Source: Cephalotus follicularis (lineage: Eukaryota; Streptophyta; Magnoliopsida; Oxalidales; Cephalotaceae). Taken from it: a DNA stretch of 64,000 nt. Made by a program: the position numbers and the translations under genes. Below the pieces are notes generated by a model. It searched no databases, was not told the DNA's origin, and saw nothing but the letters and a program-made list of their open reading frames with translations. This document shows positions 54,488 to 64,000 of the stretch, piece after piece. Position 1 is the stretch's first letter; the number at the start of each line of letters is the position of its first letter. The stretch lies in contig BDDD01000572.1 of the NCBI GenBank assembly GCA_001972305.1, forward strand, positions 330,841-394,840. Direction: 5' to 3'.

Positions 54488-57165
54488 TGTCACACCCCGT
54501 TTTCCAAGAGGACAACATTAAAGCGGTAAGGCAATCAACACAACATAATTCAGCTTATGCGATAATACGTATAAACAAAAACCTTCAATGGCGGAAGCAA
54601 TAACATGAAATAAGCTGAATTTAAATATGTATCACGCATCTCATACTACGTGATACCCAACAAGTTTATATGAAACCCAACATCATAGTCGATCGCCCAT
54701 AACGGAGCGTGATAATACAGTACAAGATGAAATAAACCACGTTACAATAATCCAATTAACATAGTCATTGTTCATTAATTCAGTACATGAAATAAGAGAA
54801 ACAATTCAGTCTTCTCCTTAAGTCTCCTTTCATGCTCCATATCAAATCCACTCCATCAATATGTTACAGTAGGGGTTAGCCTTTGTCCTCACTCGGCTAA
54901 GTGAATAAACTCATAAATGCAGTTCGAGGTATATGATAATGAGTATCATGAATGAATGCATTATGATGCAGTACAGTATACATATCGCAGTGTATACATG
55001 TATAAAATATATGCATGTTCACAGTACAGGTATAACCTCATAAGGCTACATCAACACAAGCAGTAAGTATGTCCGAAAAGGAACCAGACAAACAAGTCGT
55101 CATGACCGTCGCCACCTCCTGGCCCCAACGTCATGCACTCTTACCCCATCCCCGTTTGCGAACGGTTTGGAGCAAGTCCTCCATACAGATTGCTTAGCAC
55201 GACGGCCAAACAATCAACAGGTTATTAGCACAATGGCTAATAATCAACAAGCACAAAATCGTACAGTACAAGTCAAGCAATAAAATATAATTACTTGATC
55301 AAATATATTCGTTTGAAATATATTACTCCGTTCTTAGGTTATGATAAGTTATAAACTTAAAACAATACATTTTGATTGTGTAACCAATCCTTTAAACATT
55401 CCTCCATCTTTGGAAAATACTTTCCCCAGTCATCTGAAAATATATATGTATTTGGCAGATATACATTTCATACTATTAATGATTATAATAATCATGCAAG
55501 CTGTTCAAAATGGTTAACACTTTTTAGCAATCAACCACAATACAATTGATAGTATAGTAATAATGCAAACATATGCTCAGAATGCACCTAGGATCATTTT
55601 TAGGGTTGTTTCGGGTCTAACGGGTCCCATTCGAGTGAAATTTTTCCAAACAGGGGGATAAGCGTTGATGCTTATTCCCAGGGCGTCGACGTCTTTACCC
55701 TAAGGCGCCAACATTTCGTGCAGCTATTCCCAGGCGTTTTTGGACCAAAGACATCGATGCTTTTCTAAAGACGTCGATGTCTTTATGATACCAGGAGGTA
55801 TCAGTTCGCGAATCTTGATTCTCGGGGGAAGAATCCAGCCCTTAAACCCTCATATAAACGAGTCTCACCCTCTCAAAGTATAAGGCATGTTAGTGGTTAT
55901 CAGAATAGGTAACCAGAACACCAATTCATGAATAAACATGCTACACAAGTGGGCAATTCGCCATCCACAGTAAACACTACTGTTGTACGAATACCCAAAA
56001 AAGGCGTCGATATTTTTACTCAAACATCGATGTCTTTCGCATTCACACACGAGGGCATCGACGTCTTTATGTAGACGTCGACGTCTATTCAGCCCAAAAC
56101 GTCATTTTCATGGTTTTAACATACCATGTCATTACCCAAATCACCCATTACACAACCAGTTTGAATATTCATGTAATTTGCACATGCATGTTTACTCCAT
56201 GTATCACAGTAGTCATCACAACAAATCCAGAGACTTCAATTCATCCATTGACATGCAATTCATCAATGGCATTCATTATCTTAAAACTCAAAATGCATGT
56301 ATAAGAATCATCACTTTCCCCTACCTTGTTGTTCCAAGTTAGGAACTAGAAAGTCCACCTCTTTGTGTTCCAAGGGTTGCTCACAGTAGCTCCAACTCGC
56401 CCAAGTTGCAATCCCAGGAGCTCCAAGGTCCAAGCTCCAAATGCTTGACAATGGTGGTTCTATCTTCTCTCTCCCTTTCTCTGTTCTGTCTCTTTTCTCA
56501 CTATGTTTAGCTGAGAAGGAGGGGAAGGAAGAGGAGTTTTATGCTGGCAAGAGTCCTCCCCTTCTCTCTTGTTTCACGTGTTCCCACACACACCCATGCT
56601 CACCCCTCTCACCCTCTTGTTTTTGGCTCTCTTTCCATTTTTCTTTTGCAGGTTGTAGGTAAAGAGATAGCATATCCCTTTGCATGCACCAGGTGAGGAA
56701 CACGTTTTGTAGCATGCCTGGCAACACACCAGCATGATCAACACGTCACATTGTGCATATCAAGATGCCTGGATGATGTCTCAAAAGTTGCCCCATTGCA
56801 TGTTATTCTGTCAGTGCATAACGTGATAGATGTTCTTTTCAAAGGCGTCGACGTCTTTCCTTAGACGTCGATGTCTTTTCCTCTTTCATAAGAGGGCGTC
56901 GATGTCTTCATCTACATTGACGTGCATGTACATGCATTCACGTGCGCCCGTGTTCCCATAGACGTCGACGTCTTTCCAAAGACATCGACGCGTTTATCTC
57001 AAAACTGCGTCGTTTTAGTTTGACATACACATTCCTTTCCTCAAAACAATATTTAGGGTTTGGAAAACATCATTGGGGTTGAAATTTCCAACATTTTCAT
57101 TAATTAAAGCATAAGATTACATCTTAAAACGAAATATTACAATAAAGAAAATACCGGGTGTTACA
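54488..57165 (-). mobile_element. Solo T1 chromovirus LTR in element D gag, TSD GTTGC
   Basis: 2678 bp, plus-orientation ends TGTCACACCCCGTTTTCC and ACCGGGTGTTACA, flanked by GTTGC at 54483-54487 and 57166-57170. Removing it rejoins gag between FLDWQ and LRLVLTS. The palindrome variant here is GACGTCGACGTC, in clusters at 56843-56996 and 55663-56094; a TATA-like CATAAAA lies between (about 56534-56545, sense). Confidence 0.95.
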
Positions 57166-57246
57166 GTTGCGCTGCCAATCAAGAAAGTTCAGCCCTGTTA
57201 GCTTATTTGTTTCTAAAATACAACCAATTGTAGTGCTTACAGCCAT
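57166..57246 (-). pseudogene. Element D gag, first exon-like stub before the LTR insertion
   Basis: The ATG (complement of 57244-57246) begins MAVSTTIGCILETNKLTGLN, the copia gag N-terminus, and continues FLDWQ to the T1 LTR insertion. Frames that run on into the LTR are artefacts. Confidence 0.88.
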
Positions 57247-59372
57247 GGTGATATATATATATATATATATATAGTATATATATATATATATTTTATATCC
57301 CTTGCCCAACCTAAACGACGAAGATAAGAAAGTACAATAAGCAGATATTCTTATATTTATGTTACTTCCAAAATACTAGGTCTTTAGTATTTATGGTTTG
57401 TACTCCCACTATTTTAATCGTATTTCCACACCTCTATGTGGAATTCGGGAGATCTCACTCCTAGTGGGGATTAGAATCTGTTTTAGCATATTACGACCTC
57501 AACTTTAGCATGCAGTCAATAATATCAAAAATAGGCAGGCACTCTTGCCAATTTACATTGCATAGGATCTCACCCTTGTAATGTACGATCTAATCATTAG
57601 ATTCGGCCTACCAGCTCAGTATAGCCTCGGCTTTTTGTCAACAAACTATTAGAGCCAGTATAAGTCACTACCCATTATCCTCAAAGAAATTAGCCCGTTT
57701 TGAAACACTCGCACCTTTAGGTGTCCCAAATGACAACACAAGAGCTATTTCCTTTCAGCGCCTCGCACTAAGGTTGACATAGCTATAGGCATAATGTAGT
57801 ACCTCAGCTTTAGCATGCAGCCTACAGTATACCCACGCCATTCAACGATAACTATGGAAGGCCCATGTCAGGTCACTATCTTGTGTCCTTGGTGTTAAGA
57901 CTTATTATTTTCATATTTGAGGTATTTTTGGTCTCAGGTTTTATATTACCATGCCATTAATTAATCAATTGGTTACAATTACCCAATTACAATTAATTAC
58001 GGCTTAGCATGCTTGACGTGTTTGGACCATACATCTCATGCTCCTAATGTCCAACATTAAAGAAAAATGGCTAGGCTAGGGACTTAAACTATGGGTGAAT
58101 CACATGAGCGAATGTTATCACCCGGTCTCCTAGGTTAGTTATTTAATTCTACTTTATTACAAAATGCTTCTAATACACAGAGTCTTCACTTGTCTTGTAA
58201 CTTCTTGTATCTCCCTCTTGAACATACTTTGTCATGCCTCTTTCCATTACATACAATAATTAAAAGGAAAGAATACAAAGAGATGGAGAAGATAATATTA
58301 ATCTAGAATTTATAAAGATAAAGAATTCTGGTGCACGCAGGCAACCATATTACAGATCAAATGAAGTGCAAGATAATAAAAGAAATTAAACATCCACGAC
58401 AAAAACCGAAAGCTAGGTCAAGTCACAATGCCTACCATCATGCATAAGATATTTAAAATAATACATCTAATATATAAAATTAAATGAACACAAAGAATAT
58501 TAATATTCGGTCTCTTATGTAATTAAATTAATTAGTAGCCAATAACCATGTAAAATTCCCACTAAATTAATTAAAATCTAGTATCCATAAACTTGTAGTT
58601 CTCAACTTTTAATAATTGGTCTCACCAAAAATCAAATTCAAAGTTTATTTGTACACGTTGGAAAAATATTCAATATAAAATAATACTATTATTTTTATAT
58701 AACGTGTACTTTAGAAATGAACTACGTGCATAGATACTACAAATTTCTGCCTAGAACGAATAGTGTATACTCGTCCCATCCATACGTAGTAACTGCCAGA
58801 AAATTGGGCAAAAATTTGCCAGAAAACTCAGCAGGAAGCTCGCAGGAAACTTGCATGAATTTTACGGAACACTAATAATATTGTGCAAGATAACTGACTG
58901 AAAACTGTACAGTAAACTACCAGCAACCAATCAGTGATCTTAGTACCAAATTTATAGTCAACTGTCTAAATTCACTATGTACATAACTATGAAGAAAGTC
59001 TGCACAAACTACATTGTACAAAGAATCTACACAAAAATAATTGCACACTTATATTTTCGACAGAAAGATATAATATCTAAAACCTCGTTTATTGACTTCT
59101 TGAGGTACTTTCTATAATCCGAAACTGTGCCAGACATTATTTGAATGCAAGAAGCAACTCCATCAATCCCAGTACAATGTCTTTGGATTACAAACATTCC
59201 TCCATTCAATCAATGACGCAAGTCCAATCCAAGGTCTCACCTAATAAAAGCTACACAATCTAATTGTAACATTTTTAAGATTGGAGTTCTACACAATTTC
59301 GGCCACCATCAACAATCACATAAACAAGGCACCAAACATTAACATTCAAGTTCAGTTGGGCTTAATTAGTAC
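57247..59372 (-). other. Long leader of element D, no gene recognised
   Basis: About 2.1 kb between primer site and gag ATG. Begins with a TA microsatellite (57249-57293). No TSD-bounded insertion is evident and no domain is seen in any frame. Long for a copia leader; it may be a lineage trait or hide an old insertion. Confidence 0.55.
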
Positions 59373-59384
59373 GCTCTGATACCA
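59373..59384 (-). other. Primer-binding site of element D
   Basis: Sense TGGTATCAGAGC two bases after the LTR end CTTCCAACA. Confidence 0.93.
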
Positions 59385-59386
59385 CT

Positions 59387-61547
59387 TGTTGGAAGCAAGA
59401 ATAGGTTGAAGGCACATTTTAGAGTTTAGGTTACTAAAATGACTAACTTTGATTTTTATGTCAAAGCTTTCCAACCCTTGGGAATAAGTCACATGACATA
59501 AACTCATAAAATATGTATCAACCTCCAAGGATCTCTAATTAAAGCATCAATTAAACAAAAGCATAAGAAGCATGTAAGGGTTTAGGCAAAGAAAGAAAGA
59601 GTAGAGAATCATCACCTTGGAATGAAGACTCCTTCCTTCAAGATCCCTCTACACTTTGTCAAAGTTGAATCAACAAGACAATCCTCCTTGAATCCGTGAG
59701 CTCCTTTCTTCAAATGCTATTTTCACTCCTACTCAAAACACTCTAATCTAAACTAAGATCAAAATAGGAAGTGGTAATTTTCAAGATAAAGACTATCACC
59801 ACCTATATTGATTAAGAGAAAGGAGGAGATTAGAGGAGATCCCTCACTAAAGTTCTAAACTTTTTCACTCTTGGTTTTTCTTCTTTACCCTTGCCTTTTC
59901 TTTTAGATGAATTGAAGAAGAATGAATTAAGAATGAGTGAGTGTATGTGTGATAAAGAAGGAATTTTGGATTTTTCTTCTCCCAAAGGTATATTCCAAAA
60001 TTCCATGTGCTAAGCCATCATTACTCACACAAAATATCTCATTTTTAATCTTTGTTTAATCACTTCCTTCATATGCATTACAAGTGTTATCATAAGAACT
60101 TGCCAAATGTCATAAAAATAAGTATGAAACAAAGTAGCTTCTCCAAGAAGCTTTCCTCCATCAAGTGACACATGCCCTACATATGTTGTCACACCCCGTT
60201 AATTCAATCCATCCATGACCAGCATATGTGGTGATATCAGTATTAACATACATTCCAGCATCACATTTAACAGTATGAAACAGTATGCGGAAATAGTCAA
60301 TAAGCCAGAATGTATAAAAATATAAGCCTTCGCACGCATCCCATACTACGTGCGGTTACAACAGAATTATCCATAAAATACAGAAACATCATAAAACGGA
60401 GTATGATTCGTTCGTTCATTACAGTACATAACAACAGTAAAATAACAACCTTAAAACAATAACAGAAGCTTTCAGAAGCTTCGGCAGCAAGACTCCCAAC
60501 GTCCTCGCTCAATCTGTTTCAATTAGTCACCCGACCATAAAAATGAACCTAGATCAACATCTCAATTTATTCTATGTATGGAATTGACTTCCACGTATTA
60601 CGTCCATTCACCAACAATCCAGAACAATGTCCTGACTACAGTAGATGTCACTATTTCCCTCATCATTATCTTGGCTCTGACTATGACTTAGGGTAAGGAT
60701 ATGTGTCAACCCTAGTAATGTCATCATTCTAATTAATCTGTAATCCCAATATGACTATTGGTGAACCTTTTCGGAAACCTTGTTTCTAGTCCACGTACAC
60801 CTGGCCAGGTATTTACAAGCTCATAATGGATACAGATACTTTAGAGCCTATCACCCTCGCATCGGGTGTCATGATTCCATCTTGCGTACTCTCCTAAATC
60901 CATATAGATCCTCAAGACCTCAAGACCACCATTTTTCCAGCTCTCCGAAAGAACTGGGTAAGGTGGAGATCAAAGCCAGGAAGTCTCTACACAATACAGA
61001 GCAGCTGCTCATGTCTGAGGAAATACACAGATCCTCTCAGGTTCTGCAAGTCATTCAAAGCTGTACTCTACTATAACAAATAGGATTTACTACTGACACT
61101 AGATATGCGACTATCCAAGTAGTGTTCCTATAATGGGTCATGTTTAGTGTACATGCTCCAAGCATGCACCCCATATTAGCTCTAGGGATTTCACCCAGGT
61201 GGTAATGAGATCATCCACCCCCACTCGAGCGAGCATAATACAGCAAGTCTATCCGGTTCACCAATGCCTAAGAAGTGAACCTATGACTTTGAACAATTTA
61301 GTCATAGGGGATAAGGGAGTCAATCTCATAACCCTCAGCTTGACATCAAACCCTTTATGACAAGGCTCCATATATGTAAGCAGTTTAATGAAACAACTTC
61401 ACAAATACAACAAAACATATATAGGCTGCCTTTATAAATAAAGTTTGCACATAGTAACATAAAAGAATATGATTGTTTACATCAAAAGTAGAGTTTACAT
61501 GAACAATTAGTGACCTAGTGGCTTGACTGGTCACTCACCCTCTAACA
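59387..61547 (-). repeat. 5' LTR of element D
   Basis: Plus orientation TGTTGGAAG to CCCTCTAACA. Without the T1 scrap at 60187-60514 it is about 1.83 kb and matches the three segments of the 3' LTR. A TATA-type or motif cluster of the GTCGAC kind is not seen. Confidence 0.92.
60187..60514 (-). repeat. Truncated T1 LTR scrap in D's 5' LTR
   Basis: Starts TGTCACACCCCGTTAATTC and matches the first 330 bp of T1 LTRs (cgcacgcatcccatactacg; tcctcgctcaatctg). It ends abruptly, with no TSD. About 120 bp of D LTR, present in the 3' copy (34627-34713), is missing at this spot, so a deletion removed most of the insertion and some host sequence. Confidence 0.85.
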
Positions 61548-61552
61548 TCTAG

Positions 61553-62262
61553 GTGCCAGGAGATGGCTAGGGACACCCACATTGGTTACTTAGCCATCGT
61601 GCAACTAACATGGATTGTTGACCTGCTTCAAGTCGACTGGAGACGAGGCTGGAGTAGGAGTACGACGTCAGGGCCAGGAGACGGTGACGCAAATCGTACG
61701 CATGGATTGATTGATTGGTCTGTTGTGACATGATTGATGGATTGTGTTGATGTAGCCACTTGGCATGGTTTCTCATGTATTGGTATATATATATATATAT
61801 GTAGTGTTATATATTGTGTTGCATCACAATGCATTCATTACATGACATTTATTATCGTTGACCCCAAAGTGCATTTATATTTTTCCTACTTAGCTGGTGG
61901 ATTCGGCTAACCCTATCAATTTCAGATTGATGCAAAGGATCGACTTTGTTGAGAGTGGGAAAAATGAAAAGAAGTTTAAGTTGTATTTCTTTTGGAAAAA
62001 TGTTCAAATGGATTTATGTATTGACTGATTTAATTCATGCTCCGTTTTATGGGCAATTATCGAGGGAGTTCTTGTATTGATGTTAAACGTTGGTAACATG
62101 TAGTATGGGATGCATATTACGTATTTAATTTAGCTTATGTTTTATGCTTCCGCAATGATTATGTATGAATGGGAAAGTTTTAAATTTTTCGTAATTTTAG
62201 ATGAGCTGAATATATGTTGATTGCCATTCCCTCCGGGTCGATTGTGGAAATGAGGTGTGATA
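61553..62262 (+). repeat. Element G, right part: T1 LTR end
   Basis: Plus-sense T1 blocks: GTGCCAGGAGATGGCTAGG (compare reverse complement near 13450), CTACTTAGCTGGTGGATTCGG and GGCTAACCCTATC, TGTAGTATGGGATGCATATTACG, and the ending GAGGTGTGATA. No primer site follows, so G is a solo or a 3' LTR. A TA run at about 61782-61800 is polymorphic-looking. Confidence 0.8.
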
Positions 62263-62953
62263 GATGGGGAACTATATGTGTATTTAGTTAATATGGTGAT
62301 TAACTGATCCGTAGATATGGTTTAGGATAATACATATAGCAAAATGCCAATCTTTCTAAATATGCACTATAGAACATGAGTGAAACTAAGAATGTATTGA
62401 ACATGAATGAAACTAAGAATGTATTCACACAGAGTATATCATATGTAAAATACATATGGATGCAGCCACCTCTTGGCTTGCAAGGACACCCCTATCTAAT
62501 AGTATGGGCGATTTGGTGCAACATGGGATCGTCATACCTTTATTAAGGGTGATCAGCTCTATAATATCTGTGAACCTTGTAGACTTAAAATCCTGGCCAA
62601 GTGTAGGCAGACTGGAAAAGGGGTTTGTGGGGAGGTCTACAGATAGTCTTAGTGCGTTCATAGATTTATAGTTATCGCAGCTTCACCTAGGGTTGACATT
62701 TATCAAAACCCTAGGTCACGATTGGAGCCTATAATGATGAGGGTAACACTACATGTAAATCGATGGCAGGATAAAGTACCGATTAACCGGCTAACGATTG
62801 ATGGACATGGAACTTCAGTCCACGAATCTGAGGGGTGATTGGCATCATACCAGGGCTATTTTGATAGTCGAGGATTACTAGGATGGTCGTACTAGAGTCA
62901 TGGAATGTCTGAGAAGTTTATCGTCATACTAGAACCCGACCAGGCTTTCAGGT
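62263..62953. other. Unrecognised sequence right of G
   Basis: No domain-bearing frame. Contains a perfect-but-one 27-bp tandem duplication at 62372-62398 and 62399-62425. It is the sequence G was inserted in, if G has a TSD beginning GATGG. Confidence 0.5.
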
Positions 62954-64000
62954 TGTAATACCCAGGTACGGTTTTGCAAAGGATCCTCTTTGTCATCTGC
63001 TTGTTAAGGCCTGGTTTGGATTTTATTTTTTTCCCTTGAGCCATTTGGGAGTCCTCTCTTGTGCAATATTAAGGCCCAAAGTGTCGTGGGTTGAGAAGAG
63101 TCATTTATTTTGACTAAGGCCATAAGCGAAGCTTACAAGAGAAGCTAACCATTTCCAATGTGAAAGGACGTATGTCAGGGAGAGTGTGTGAAGTGATATA
63201 TCTGGCACCTTGGGCAAAAGGAAGAAAAAGAGATGAAGTCAGTGAGAAGTAGGTAGGAAGAAGAAGAAGGAAGAAAAGGGAGGACGCCGAGTGAACTCTG
63301 TTTGGGTGAGTTGTGAGTACTCCCTGTGAGGTTCAAGCTTCCTCTTCATTGGATCCTTACTTCTGGCATGACCGAGCATCTCCTCTACATGTCTTGTTTC
63401 TCTTCTTCTCCATTTCTTCTATAGTAAAACGTGGTTAAAGGTGATTTTCACTGGTCTTTGATGTCCTTACCCGAGTGTGGTATGGTGGATTCAGAGTTCC
63501 TCAGTACACTGAGCAGTGAGTTGGTATCCTTGGTGTGTTTGACATCTTAGATGGAAAAATGTGGATCTGCTGGTAGATCCGAAGCTCTAGGTGGGATATT
63601 CGAGTTCTGGGAATATGAAAACTCCAGTGGGGGGGGGGGGGGGGGGGGGGGGGGGGGAATTGTAGTTTCTAAAAAATTATCTAAACTTTTCGATGAATAC
63701 AGGCCATGTAAGATGCGTGTTCTAGCCAGGGAGTTAGTGCGATGTGCGTCCTGGCAGAGGCGTCAGTTTGATGTACATCCCCTACCGAGCAGTGCATGGT
63801 AAGCTTTCCTTGTAGAGTTGTCGAGTTGTCCCGTCCCTTGGTGAGCAGTGCATGTCAAGCATCTTCTTGAGGATTTACCAGCTGAAGTGCCTCCTCGGTA
63901 GTGGCTGAGCAGTGATTCACGGGCCCCTTGGACAAAACTAACGCTACGTGATTGCCGATGAGGTAGCTCCTCGATCGATGTTCATATGGTGTGGTGCTGA
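62954..64000 (+). repeat. Possible start of a further LTR
   Basis: TGTAATACCCAGGTACGG resembles the TGTAAT starts of the chromovirus LTRs here, and the following sequence is non-coding and LTR-like, with degenerate repeats of gagcagtgcatg (63788 and 63845). No matching copy or TSD is visible in the window. Confidence 0.3.
63629..63657 (+). repeat. Homopolymer of 29 G
   Basis: An uninterrupted G run. It inflates a small frame with a polyglycine stretch that is not a real gene. Confidence 0.95.

Larger units (their letters stand above)
33824..61547 (-). mobile_element. Element D: Ty1/copia retrotransposon, TSD TCTAG, with nested insertions
   Basis: LTR sense ends are TGTTAGAG and CTTCCAACA; TCTAG flanks at 33819-33823 and 61548-61552. 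Internal order is gag, protease, integrase, RT, RNase H, the copia order. The 3' LTR (left) contains element B and an unclassified 3.1-kb segment; gag contains a solo T1 LTR; the 5' LTR contains a T1 scrap. Reading frames stay mostly in one register but carry many premature stops, so it is old and dead. I cannot assign the lineage more finely. Confidence 0.92.

Noticed and set aside
57249-57293. TA microsatellite as a possible regulatory or origin element
   Set aside because: Simple repeat of a type common in plant intergenic DNA; nothing more can be supported.
1-64000. Host genes, tRNA, rRNA, CRISPR or bacterial-type operons
   Set aside because: No host-like exon structure, no tRNA cloverleaf, no rRNA-like blocks and no regularly spaced repeat-spacer array; all strong coding signals are transposon proteins.

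Overview
This window is a stretch of plant repeat heterochromatin, probably from a eudicot. I find no host protein gene and no rRNA, tRNA or CRISPR locus. Almost every open frame with a recognisable domain belongs to an LTR retrotransposon, and nearly all are broken by stops or frameshifts. The plant assignment rests on chromodomain-bearing Ty3/gypsy elements of the Tekay/Del type, a SIRE-type Ty1/copia element with an envelope-like extra frame, primer sites matching the initiator-tRNA-Met consensus TGGTATCAGAGC, and a CACTA DNA transposon.

Names used here. T1 is a chromovirus LTR family of about 2.5-2.7 kb whose sense strand starts TGTAATA and ends GGTGTGACA. T2 is a related family of about 1.8-2.7 kb that starts TGTAATGACC and ends GGTGTTACA or similar. 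Element A (minus, 464-9056) is a T1 chromovirus. Element B (minus, 34755-46335) is a T1 chromovirus with both LTRs and target-site duplication (TSD) TAGAT. Element C (plus, 15830-32210) is a T2 chromovirus. Element D (minus, 33824-61547) is a Ty1/copia element with TSD TCTAG. Element E (plus, 16393-24204) is SIRE-like with TSD GACCT. Element F (28984-29674) is a copia-like solo LTR with TSD GGAAC. Element G (32211-33823 plus 61553-62262) is a plus-sense T1 LTR. H (9057-10021 plus 15319-15829) is an unclassified, LTR-like host segment.

Layout. 1-463 is an LTR scrap. 464-9056 is A; its 5' LTR holds a solo T2 LTR (5637-7938, TSD CAAAG). 9057-15829 is H, interrupted by a solo T1 LTR (10022-15318, TSD GTGAT), which is itself interrupted by a solo T2 LTR (10157-12890, TSD TACAA). 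15830-32210 is C, with E inside its 5' LTR and F inside its integrase. 32211-62262 is G, split by D. D carries B in its 3' LTR, an unclassified 3.1-kb segment at 47111-50187, a solo T1 LTR in its gag (54488-57165, TSD GTTGC) and a T1 LTR scrap in its 5' LTR. B carries a CACTA transposon in gag (40273-43622, TSD ATA). 62263-64000 is mostly unrecognised, with a possible further LTR start at 62954 and a 29-G homopolymer.

The TSDs and split frames give an insertion order. G is oldest; C and D landed in G; H and E landed in C; A landed in H; B and a T1 solo LTR landed in D; the CACTA landed in B. The most unusual signal is a palindrome with core GTCGAC. It is clustered about 90-300 bp upstream of the apparent TATA box in LTRs of both T1/T2 gypsy and SIRE copia elements, and its flanking bases change between families while the palindrome is kept.
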